Both the position numbers and the translations under genes were made by a program. DNA of 64,000 bases from Massospora cicadina (taxonomy: Eukaryota; Entomophthoromycota; Entomophthoromycetes; Entomophthorales; Entomophthoraceae), in the NCBI GenBank assembly GCA_022478985.1, contig JAKSZP010017484.1, forward strand, positions 1 through 64,000. The letters run 5' to 3'. Within the stretch, counting starts at the first letter, position 1. Each line of letters starts with the position of its first letter. Below are positions 1 through 9,233 of this stretch, piece after piece. Under the pieces are notes generated by a model. It worked only from the letters and a program-made list of their open reading frames with translations. It had not been told where the DNA came from and made no database searches.

Positions 1-628
1 GTAGCTGATATGGTAGCCCATGAGAGCACTATGTAAGAATTGATCCCAGTGTAGGGGATCAGAGCTGGCCATATTTTGTAATATGGAAACCAGGGTTCCA
101 TTAGCTCTTTACACAGTACCATTTGTGGAGGTATTGTAGGGGTCCAAGAAAAGTTGCTGCATCCCCATAGAAGTAGCCAATAGCTTTACCACCTGCGAGG
201 TAAATTTTTTCCCATTATCACACAGTTGGACCTGGGGACAACCATGATGGGTGAAAATTTTTGATGGAGGAAGGTGGCAGTAGCTTTTGCGGTCTGGGCA
301 GGAAGGGCAACCACTTCAACCCATTTGGTGAAGTGATCAATGCCTACTAGGATATAGCAATTCCCACTGGTAATCTGGGGTAGAGGACCTACCACATCCA
401 AGCTATAGTATGAAATGGCTGTTGAGGCGTGGTGGGTTAATATTGATATGCGGGTTTATAGCTGGATTGCTTCTTACAGACTAGGCAGGCATCCAGCACT
501 TAGATAATAGACTCCATAATTCCTTCCCAGTAATACCGATCCAACCACTCATAAAATTTACACGCTCCACTGTGCCCTAGCATAGAATGGATCTCCATGA
601 TCATGTGAACTTGCTCTGAAGGGCAGAG
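1..628 (-). pseudogene. integrase of element 1 (zinc domain and catalytic core, broken)
   Basis: The minus strand encodes a Ty3/gypsy integrase in several frames. About 430-628 carries the HH-CC zinc region (MIMEIHSMLGHSG ... CLVCKKQSSYK). About 186-420 carries the catalytic core with the first Asp in GIDHFTKWVE and the second Asp in DNGKKFTSQ near 200-225. Near 100-120 the motif NGTV-stop-RANG places an ochre stop where the family has the catalytic Glu (GTVERANG in elements B and D of this window). Enzyme role is known for the family: insertion of cDNA into host DNA. The N-terminal side is separated from RNase H by the solo LTR. Catalytically dead. Confidence 0.88.
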
Positions 629-634
629 ATAAGG

Positions 635-1458
635 TGTAACGCACCAGCTCCTTCCAATGAGCCACAAATGAGTTGGGCAACAGAGTCCATGTTACAGACC
701 ATAGGGCTGACAGGGCTCCTGATACTACTCTCCTTGTGCGCGCGCTACAAGACTGGACAAGCACCCCCTGGAAGACAGTTGCAAGTATACTTAACCCCAG
801 CAACGTGCCTTGACTCCAAGACAAGGTATAAAGGGAGGCAATAGCTCTCCTAAGCTCACTCTCCAAGTCCAATTCTTGTTGATTCAAGCCAAACATGGCT
901 GCAGTTAGGCAATATTTTTAAAATAAACTCAAAGTATAAATATATGAATTTTAAGTTCTTTTTTATTTAATATTGGCCAGGTTGATAGAAAACAGAACTG
1001 AGAAGCCTCCAGCTCCCAGTTCCTTCCCTATATACACATGCTACAAGCTAATATAAAATATAACACAAGCTTATGGTGCTAATCTGACTGATGCTTGGTG
1101 TAAACCTTACAGCAGGATCGCGGAATCCTCACTCAATGGTTCTGTGCCAGTTCCAATCCTCAACAGTTCCGCACCAGTTCCATTTTGAATTCCAAACAAA
1201 CCGCGAAACTTCCAAGCACCCATTCCATTCCATTCTTGATTCAAATCCAAATCGAATCTTGAAACTCCTCATTTTACTTGATTCTTGTTTTTCCTCGACT
1301 TGGACGCCCATCTTGCTCCTTGGCCTCCTTCAAGCTCCTGCCCCTTAGGCGTCCCTGCCAGGACCAACCCCTCCTCCTCCATACATCCAGACACAGCCTG
1401 CCCTGTCTTACCAAAGATCAGGGCAATGTGATGCTGAGGATAGACCTCAACCGTCACA
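635..1458 (+). repeat. solo LTR inserted in pol of element 1
   Basis: Comparison with the related element at 61.6-62.2 kb shows 824 extra bases here. The insert starts TGTAACG and ends CGTCACA (TG...CA ends with a short inverted repeat) and is flanked by a 5-bp direct repeat TAAGG at 630-634 and 1459-1463. That is the signature of an LTR left by recombination between the two LTRs of an inserted element. A TATA-like TATAAA lies near 827-832 and an AATAAA-type signal near 922-927, so the LTR reads in plus orientation. No other copy of this LTR family was noticed in the window. Short ORFs inside it are spurious. Confidence 0.88.
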
Positions 1459-1463
1459 TAAGG

Positions 1464-2100
1464 CAACTAATTCACCCCTAGTTTCTTATACAATTTCTCA
1501 CTTTCCACCTTAGTATTGCGGGAGTGCCAGGCTAACATTTTCTGGACAGGTTCATCCTTGTCTTCCCAGGCGTCAGGGGTCATAAGGAAGTCATGCAGCC
1601 TTTCAGCTTCACTATTATCCAGATGAAGGATAGGCAGCCAATTTAAGCCATCAACGTTCATATGACAGGTTCCAGCTCAGTGCTCAATCTTCATATCATA
1701 GTGTTGGAGCTTTAAGGCCCAGCGAGCCAACATCCCAGTGGGATCCTTCATATTTTGCAACCACTTCAGGGAGGCGTGGTCAGTGACCACAGTGAAAGGA
1801 AGTTCCATATAGAAAAAGGCGGTAATATTTTACAGCCATCAGGACCGCAAGGAACTCTTTTTCAGTGACACTGTAATTTTTTTCAGCCTTTGACAACGTC
1901 TTGCTGAAACAGGAGACGGGATGATCCACACCATTCATAACCAATTGATCCAGAATAGCTCCAACTGCGTAGTCAGAGGCATTGATAAACAGAAGGAAAT
2001 GTTTAGTGTAAACAGGGTGGCGCAGTATAGGGCGCTTTTGTAACAACTGCTTTAGCGTCTCAAATGCAGCCTTTTGTTCATCTACTCAATTAAAAGGGAC
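1464..2100 (-). pseudogene. RNase H and connection region of element 1
   Basis: The minus ORF at 1780-2046 reads FLLFINASDYAVGAIL...[37 protein letters not shown], the classical Ty3/gypsy RNase H start. The usual DASD is NASD here, so the first catalytic Asp appears replaced by Asn. The stretch 1467-1661 continues toward the integrase zinc domain and stops just before the solo LTR. Its counterpart in the element at the right end of the window lies near 62.1-62.6 kb. Decayed, not functional. Confidence 0.85.
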
Positions 2101-3162
2101 GTTTTTCGCAAAAAGCCTTACAAGAGACTCAATCAGTTAGTATAACTTGGGGATAAATTGGTGGTAATAACCATCATATCCAAGAATACCTGGATATTGT
2201 GCAGAGTTTTGGGGGCAGGCATTTTGGATATCGCCTCAACCTTGTCTTGAAGGGGTTGAACCCCTTCCTGAAAGATGGCATGTCCAAGGAAATCTAACTT
2301 TTTCTAAAAAAAAGAGCACTTGTGGAATTTAATTTAAGGTTGGACTGACGTAAGCGTTGGAAGACTTCTTTTAATTGATGAAGATGATCATTAAAGATTT
2401 TAGAAACACAGTAATGTCATCAAGATAAACGATGACAAAACTTAACTTAAGTCCTGCAAGATGTGATCCATGGCTCGCTGGAAAGTTGCAGGAGCGTTAC
2501 ATAACCCTTGAGGTAATTGGTTGGTATAGAATAAGCCTTCACTGCAAATCAGAGCGCATTTCTCCTGATATTTAGAAGAGAGGTCAATCTGCAAATAGCC
2601 ACTGGCTTAGTCCATGGCCAAGAAGAACTTTTGTTCTGAGAGCTGTGCTAAAGCATCATCAATGCAAGGGATGGGATAACTATCTTTCTTTGTGAAGTTG
2701 TTTAGCTGAAGGTAGTCCATCACAACCCAATGACTGCCATTTTTCTTTTTATAAGGAGAAGAGGTGAAAACCATGGACTTTGCAAAGGTACCAATAGGCC
2801 AGCATCTAGTAGCTGGTTGAGCTCCGTCCTCATCTGTTGTTCCTCAACTTTGGATTTAAAATAAGGTTTGGAACAGATGGGACTAGCATCCCCAACATCA
2901 ATGGTATGACTACAACCCTTCATATGACCATAGTCTTCTCAGATTTAGAAAATATGTCGCTGTAGGACTCCAATAAACAATTAACTTTTTTAAGCTCTTC
3001 AGTGGTTAGATCAGCGAATATATGAACGTCAGGCAATGTACATAATGATTTGTCAGCAGCCAGGCTCATGTCAGACATAGACCTGATGCAGTGAATCTGG
3101 TTGATCTCTTTAACTGGGATCAGCAGACCTTTCCCAATTTCCTGATGCTTCTTTATGACCAT
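2100..3162 (-). pseudogene. reverse transcriptase of element 1
   Basis: The start is typical of Ty3/gypsy RT: LLESYSDIFS at 2920-2990, then HTIDVGDASPICSKPYF and LNQLLDAGLLVPLQSPW at 2720-2923. The catalytic box VYLDDI is readable on the minus strand, with YLDD at 2416-2427, so both active-site Asp residues survive. The frame is lost several times between 2100 and 2720. Role (family knowledge): copying the element RNA to cDNA. Pseudogene. Confidence 0.88.
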
Positions 3163-3508
3163 ATTTTATTGGTGAGTTTTCTTAGTATACTGATAGGGCG
3201 TTTACATGCTGGATCTAGAATGCCTGGTAATAATTAAAGTTTTAAAGAACTGATTCCATCAATTCTCGTTATGTGTAAAAGGAAGTTGTGGGGTACTTTA
3301 AGGTAATCTTGGTATCAATCACCCTTTGTTCACCCGCTTTAATCACCACTTCTTTAGCTTTATAAAATGGGATTCCTCAAGTGCGTCCACTGATTCTTGC
3401 AGTATCTTAGTATTCTGCCCTAAGTTGTATAGCAAAAGGATAAGGCATAGAAAGGATATTCAACAATGCAAGCGTATTCTTCTTATTTAATCTCATTGTT
3501 GTAAAGAA

Positions 3509-3823
3509 TCAGGGGACCTTGTAGTTAAGCAGGGAGGGATAGCCCTGCTTGATATTGATAATCCCATCATACAAAAGTATAAACTGGGTACCAATGAGCA
3601 TGTCATATGTATTGTTGGCTAAGGCCACCTCAGGGGCTGAGAAGAAGAGTTTTCCAAATTGGATGGTTAAAGATGAATAAGCACCAATAACAAGAGTGTT
3701 GGCTGGATCAGCAGTACCAAACTCCTGAGTATAGTCGAGGTCAAAGGCTATCTTGATTTTTTTTATAAGCTTGGATGATACAACGTCCACAGGAGATCCG
3801 GTGTCAAGGTTAACTACACTCAT
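3509..3823 (-). pseudogene. aspartic protease of element 1
   Basis: A 104-residue open stretch begins VVNLDTGSPVDVVSSKLIKK, with the D-T-G-S active-site motif near residue 7. It carries YDMLIGTQFILLYDG downstream, matching the retropepsin I-I/L-G-x-x-F flap-distal motif. Retropepsins cleave the Gag-Pol polyprotein. The stretch lies between the gag region and RT, as expected. The ATG at its start is probably not a real start because the polyprotein would be continuous upstream. Confidence 0.85.
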
Positions 3824-4099
3824 ACTCCGTTGACAACAACCTTCACTTTTGTTAAGGTTCCACCCAAGTTGGGGGAAAGAGCGAGGACCTCCTTTAGCTG
3901 GAGAGTAGAAGCAAGGCGTTTGGCAGTTTCAGGGAAGCTATCCAGGATAGACTGCAGTGTATACACACTCTGAGTAAATCAGATCATTGTGGAAATAAGC
4001 TGTTCAGCGTCTCTGGCGGTATTAATAACCTCCAGGCCTCTCAGCACCGGATACAGATAAGTTCTGCGGGGCATCCTAGCTATATCCACTCTTTTTGGG

Positions 4100-5400
4100 T
4101 TCAATCAGTTGGGTACCTCCACTTCACCTGGGGCTCCTAAAACATAATGACCCACATCTTCACCACCCCTTTAGATTCATCATTGGAGGAGTTTTTAATG
4201 CACATCAGAGTGTCCCAAGGCTGCTCCTCAACCCAAACCATTTTTGGAGGAGGTGTAGTATTTGTCACAATATTATTTTTGACCTTTAACATAGTGGGTT
4301 TTGACTGCCCCATGGCTGCGGTTTTTGAATTAGAGGTGGCTGGGGGAGATAGCGTTGAAGAAGTAGATGCTTTAATGACCCCAGATTTAGGTCAATCAGT
4401 GGATGTGAGCCTTGGGTAAACAGAAAATTTAACTTTAATGACCTGGTCCTTTAGCTCATTATTGGGAGGTGAACGCCACCCCAGAGGGGGATTTACACTT
4501 AGGAGCTGGCATTGCGGCCACTGGTAGTGGCTCATTGTTTAATAATAGATGATCTTGGTGACAAGATGGGGGCAGGAAGCGTGGCCCCATTGAAGCAGAT
4601 GTATCCTGAATTACTGGCTTGAGAACCTCAAGCTTGCTGGGCGGAGAAAAATTAGGTTTTAGTTGCACTTCAGGTTACAGTCTAAGAGTAGTAACTGGCG
4701 AAGAGAGCCCCATAGGGATCATCATAGCCTCCTTTGGTGGGGCTTTGGTTGAACAATTTTTAATAGTTAGCACCTGGGGAGGTGACCCAACAGCTGAATT
4801 AGCTTCAGCGTTATGCATATCTGCAACCTCCAGCAGAGCCTTCTTAGTATCTTGGATAGTCGGGATGTGGCGCTTTACAGAGATAAGATGTCAAGCTATA
4901 GAAGGGTGAGATGTTAACGCGCTCAGAATGGCAGCAATGGCACCATCAAATGGTAGAATTTTGGCAAGCAGTAGGGGTTGAGCGTCCCAATGGAACCGCT
5001 CCATAAAAACGGTGTTTAATTTTATCTTCTTGCAGACTAAGGCACATAAAGGCCTGTTTTTGTCGTTGTAAACTCTTCTGGGAGCCAAATTCCCTAATAA
5101 GCGCTTGTTTAACCTCTGACCAGGTGCTAAGGTTAATCATGGTGGAAACCATTTTTCTTGAGCGAGGCAACTCAAGCAAGGAAAGATGTACCGGTTTTTT
5201 TGTTGGTCAGTTGCTCCTTCCATAGTAGCTTCATACACATAGAGGAAGGAGGCAATACTGCCTTCACCCAAGGTGAACTTATCTTTAAAAAGGGTTTTGG
5301 AATAGAGTGCTTCTCAAGCCTTTTGAGCGAGACAAAGCACTTGTTATCTGGTGTTCCAGATTGGCTAGCCTAGGGTTACTTTCAGCGAGGAAGTTGTGAG
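4100..5400 (-). pseudogene. gag region of element 1
   Basis: Minus-strand fragments include 4946-5179 (STMINLSTWSEVKQALIREF ... LQRQKQAFMCLSLQ), which resembles the capsid-like retrotransposon gag domain (W-x-E-x-K-x-x-L-x-x-x-F). Less recognisable sequence continues to about 4100. A homologous fragment occurs at 6260-6740. No CCHC zinc knuckle was found. Gag proteins form the virus-like particle. Several stops interrupt the frame, and plus-strand ORFs here are shadows. Confidence 0.72.
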
Positions 5401-5464
5401 GGTTAGGTGCCCTACCAACCTCCATTTTATTAAAAAATTTTTGGTGGTGTACAGGTTTGCCCCT

Positions 5465-5477
5465 GTAGTGAGCACCA
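5465..5477 (-). promoter_or_regulatory. primer-binding-like site of element 1
   Basis: On the minus strand TGGTGCTCACTAC begins with the TGG expected for pairing to a tRNA 3' CCA end and abuts the LTR region. The same 13 bases recur at 6762-6774 beside the LTR of the older element, and the first 11 recur beside the right LTR of element B at 38758-38769. The primer tRNA cannot be named from this. Confidence 0.65.
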
Positions 5478-6197
5478 TTTTATAGAAATCCAGCTGTTTG
5501 GATTCTCGCTGGTGATTAAACGCCGCTGGATTATACAACGGATTTATAAATAAAAAGCTAAAAAAACACTAATGAATAAAAAGTTGGATTTTATGATTTT
5601 TATTAGTGTTATTGCAGGGAAAAATGAACCCCTTGATATCCAATTAAGCAGTATTTAAACTGTATTGAGGGTCATAGGAAATTAATGATAAGTTTGGTAC
5701 ATCTTATTACCATTTGAATAAGAAAGTTTGTAAGTCCAACCTATCAAAGCTCAGAAAACTCATTTTATTTTGGCTGAACAACTGATAGGGAGATATTTTG
5801 GGGCAGAATGTACCCATGTGGTAATAATTTGATATATTTCAACCAATCACCATTTGATAAAATAATTTTACCTTGGGGGACCTCTGCCACGCCTATAAAA
5901 GGGGGTGGTCCCCACTTAGGTGTGGAAATAGAACTTGAGGTGGCAAGGGGAGAACCATTCAATGTATGCCACAGAATATGCCATGTGGTCAGAGGAATCC
6001 AATTACTATATTTTGAGTTAATAGCCCATTTTATTTTGAAAAAAAATTTCCCTAAATTCTTGGGGTTCCAACAAGACTTAGCCAGGGTCTTTTGGCTGAT
6101 ATTGTCATTACTTTCATTTAGAATAATATTACTTTGAGATTGGACATGTAATTGGCCAATGGTTTTTGTTGAATTGGAACTATTCTTACCTCCAACA
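5478..6197 (-). repeat. 5' LTR of element 1 (family A, about 0.7 kb)
   Basis: Noncoding, AT-rich segment just outside the primer-binding-like site. It matches by eye the LTR at 54976-55162 plus 60447-60962, for example around the CCTATAAAAGGG box (near 5891 here) and near the outer end. The inner edge is uncertain by about 20 bp (TGTTTGG at 5495 is an alternative start). The outer edge, ending CCAACA, is inferred from length and a weak inverted repeat. The family partner LTR lies beyond the window start. Confidence 0.72.
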
Positions 6198-6774
6198 TTC
6201 TTTTGCCAAAGTCAAGATGGCAAATGTCTGACACTGGTCAACAAAGGTGGAATGATTCACCCTCTAGCATGCTTAGGTGCATAAACGTCTGTTTTTCCTT
6301 TGTAAAGTCTAAGTTGAGCTAAATTTCTCAACGAGCGCTTCCTTTACTCTGCCAGTACTAAAGATTTCCATATATGTAACCATTACCTCTTGGGTTAAGA
6401 AGCTCAGGCAAGGGAGGATATGCTTTATTTTTGGGGATTGGATGTCCCTTCCATAGAAGATTTGTAAACGAAGAGAAATGAGGCAATGCTACCCTTATCT
6501 GGAGTGAACTTATCTCTATTGAAGGGTTATTGAGATAGCAGGAGTGGCCACATGAGGGTCTCAATAAGCTCACTGTTCAGGGTTGGGACCATCTAGTACT
6601 AAAAAAAAATAAGCTCACTGTTCAGGTGTTTTGTCAAGATAAAGCACTGGATAGCTGCTGTTCTAAATTGGATGTCCTTAGTTAAGATGCAGCGGGGAGG
6701 CTAGGAGGGTTAATCAGCCCAAAGTCTCCATTTTTAAAAAGTTTGTGCTGTACATGCCCCTGTAGTGAGCACCA
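6198..6774 (-). pseudogene. gag remnant and primer-binding-like site of older family-A element 2
   Basis: Immediately beyond the LTR of element 1 there is again gag-like sequence: the block around 6270-6370 aligns by eye with 5030-5150. A primer-binding-like TGGTGCTCACTAC (minus strand) follows at 6762-6774. So element 1 inserted into the gag of an older relative, and only the 5' end of that relative is in the window. A 27-bp LINE-tail insertion sits inside it at 6582-6608. The ORF at 6358-6573 is too decayed to name beyond gag. Confidence 0.68.
6582..6608 (+). mobile_element. 27-bp LINE B tail micro-insertion with 18-bp target duplication
   Basis: The 18-mer ATAAGCTCACTGTTCAGG occurs at 6564-6581 and again at 6609-6626. 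Between the copies is only GTTGGGACCATCTAGTACT followed by A's, which equals the last bases of LINE B (reverse complement of 7244-7270). This is what an extremely 5'-truncated target-primed reverse transcription event would leave. Confidence 0.85.
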
Positions 6775-7243
6775 CTTATTGAATCCTGGATGGGTAATTC
6801 TCGCTGATGCTTTGGCACATAAAGTAAACAATATTAGCAGATGTGGGAGTATCAATACTCTCAACTGATATTAAGTATTAGAGGAAAAACCGTCCACAAT
6901 CTGAATTTAAATATAATAAATTTATTGATAAAAAAGATATTAGATTTTATGATAAATTTATCAAGTAAGTCTGGTGGTAGAAAGCGATCCCCCACTATAG
7001 AGTTGACCCTAGTATTTAAGGTAAGTCAGGGCTGAAAGGTGATATAGGGTAATAATTTAGGAAAGGCGTAGATTGCTTGATTTGATTAAATCAGCGAATC
7101 AAGGCTCTTAAGGACCTCTTTGCCTTGACAAAGCTTATGTTGTATAGTTGGGTCGTTTGGTGGGATGATGTTACCAGGGAGAACATTTTAATGTAACCTA
7201 GCCAAACAGCCATATGGGAAGTAAATTTACTTTGGCCAATTAT
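6775..7243 (-). repeat. LTR of older element 2, left part
   Basis: The sequence starts right after the primer-binding-like site and shares the ATTCTCGCTG(A/G)TG block with the LTR of element 1. LINE B interrupts it; the rest resumes at 13728. The two parts together make about 0.7 kb, the same as the other family-A LTRs. The ORF at 7091-7288 on the minus strand spans the insertion junction and is not a gene. Confidence 0.68.
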
Positions 7244-7313
7244 TTTTTTTAGTACTAGATGGTCCCAACCCAAGGGGGGATTCATCAATGTTTATTGAAT
7301 TACGCCTGGGCTC

Positions 7314-9202
7314 CTAAGAGCCTGAGACGAGGGAAGGGGAGGGAGGAGGCATCGAGAAAGGGAGGGGTGTTTGCGCGCCAGAGCCATGCTGCAGTGACAA
7401 CTGAGCGGGGAGGGTTGGCGACATAGTGCAGACCTTCAGGGCCATCTTAAAGTGTACCTGAAAGTGGGTGATCATGTGTGGAAGGGTCCACACCTGCTGG
7501 TCAAAGGCAGCACGAAGGAAGGAGTTATGGATGGTCCAGATGGCTGTGGCATAGGTGAGGACATGGAGGGTTCGGTGGCAACCAGGCAATGTCTGCTCAA
7601 ACATGAGGTCTTGCACAGGGTGTCCAGACCAGGGCTGAGCATGGAGGAGCGCGCGAGCCTTTGGCCAAAATGCGGCGACACCTGGACAGGTGAAAAAACG
7701 ATGGAGGTGGGAGTCAATAGGCTCCACACAGCGGGGGCAGCTTTGGTGCTGGAAGGTAGGGCCAGTCCGGTCCCCTGTCCTGTATGAACAGTGGAGCACC
7801 CTCCATAAGGTGTTGGACACCTTTGCTGACAGGATGGGGTGATAGACGTCCTTCCACAATTCCTTAAGGTCAAATCTCACGGAGGGAGGGAGGAGGAGCT
7901 CAAGGAGTCTTGGGCGGATGGGAGGACGATCTTGGGGGTTGAGGCGAGTTGTGACAACTTGTCCATTGTGCACAATTGCATGGAGACGTGGGCTGAGGCC
8001 AGGGCCTTCCCTTCTGTATGGGAAGGCATGGTGGATCCGCGCGCCTACTCGTTTCAGGGCAAGGAGAGCCTGGTTCCAGTAGGGGGATGAGGATGGTTTT
8101 AGGCGATGGCCTGGGTGGTTTGTGAGCCACTCCCCTAATGAGGTCAGAGATGCTCTAGGAAGACCCAGAGCTGCTGACACTGACTGGCGGAGGGCGGGCG
8201 CCCATTGGGGCTCGGGGGTCGCGTCCCAGCAGACAATCGGCCATAGGAACTTTAGGAAGATTGTGGTGGCGTGGGATCGCGTGTCCAGAAGCCCTAGGCC
8301 CCCTTCATTGCAGGGTCGGGCAATGGTTGAGAGGGCCATTGGTGGATGGTTTGAGCCCCAGATCCAACAGCGGAGGAGTACATTGAGCCGCGTATAAAAG
8401 GCCTCTGTGAATGGGCAGACGTGCGCTAAGAACCAGACTTTGGAGAGAAGGAACACATTGGCCATCAGAGCTCGACCCTGGGGGGTGATGTGCCGCCAGT
8501 TCCAGCTGGCAATCCTGGAGTTAACTGCTGCAAGGAGCAAGTCCTCATTGTCTTTTAGCGCAACTCCTTGTTGGTTGGTGAGAACGCCCAGGTGACGGAA
8601 GGTACCGCGCTCAGGTTCAATACCAAATGGTGGGGGGAAGGTGGGGGAGCCGACCTGTACAACTGTTGTCTTGGAGGTGTTGACCATGGAGTTGGACGCC
8701 TTGGTGTACCTCTCAATGGTCATAGCAGCGAGGGCAACATCCCCTGGGCAGCCAAATGCAATGGCAGTGTCATCTGCAAATGCCATGGTGCGTGTGGGGG
8801 CTTTACCTGGGACCAGAATCCCTGTTAGCTTGTCCTGTAAGGAGGCCAAGAGGGGGTCAAGGGTGATGTTAAAAGGATAGGCTCAGGGGGTCCCCTTGCC
8901 GGAGACCTTGTCCAACTGGTACTGCCACTGTAAAACCCATTGGCGCCAGGACTCTGGTGTGGAGCTGGTCATAGAGCGCTGATATCCAGCGCCTAGCTGC
9001 GGGTGGGAGATGGAAGCGGGCCAGGGAAGCATCAATATACTTCCAGGCTACCCGATCATATGCTTTCTCCATATCCAGGAGAGCCACAAAGCCATTCACA
9101 TTACGAGAGTTAGCAGTCAAAGTCACGTGAAGGTCATTATAGTTGTCCCATAACGACCTCCCCAGAATAAAACCGTACTGGGATGGGGAGAGGCGAGGTG
9201 AC

Positions 9203-9233
<31 letters not shown>

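Larger units (their letters stand above)
1..5477 (-). mobile_element. Ty3/gypsy retrotransposon, family A, element 1 interior (3' end off window)
   Basis: Minus-strand gag-protease-RT-RNase H-integrase order, read from high to low coordinates, is that of Ty3/gypsy (Metaviridae) elements. The interior begins at a primer-binding-like site at 5465-5477, next to the LTR at about 5478-6197, and leaves the window inside integrase at position 1. Every domain is broken by stops or frameshifts and a foreign solo LTR sits at 635-1458, so the copy is dead. It is closely related to the element at 60963-64000: both integrases share stretches such as GIDH(F/Y)TKWVE and KATATFL. Domain-level entries follow. 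Confidence 0.9.

Noticed and set aside
558..896. 112-codon minus ORF starting MFGLNQQELDLE
   Set aside because: It crosses the boundary between the solo LTR and the integrase zinc domain, reading the integrase in a wrong frame.
5465..5477. tRNA gene fragment ending in ACCA
   Set aside because: No cloverleaf can be drawn around it; position next to LTRs in several elements identifies it as a primer-binding site.
7452..8880. Several plus-strand ORFs of 80-110 codons
   Set aside because: They are antisense shadows of the 511-codon LINE B RT/zinc stretch.
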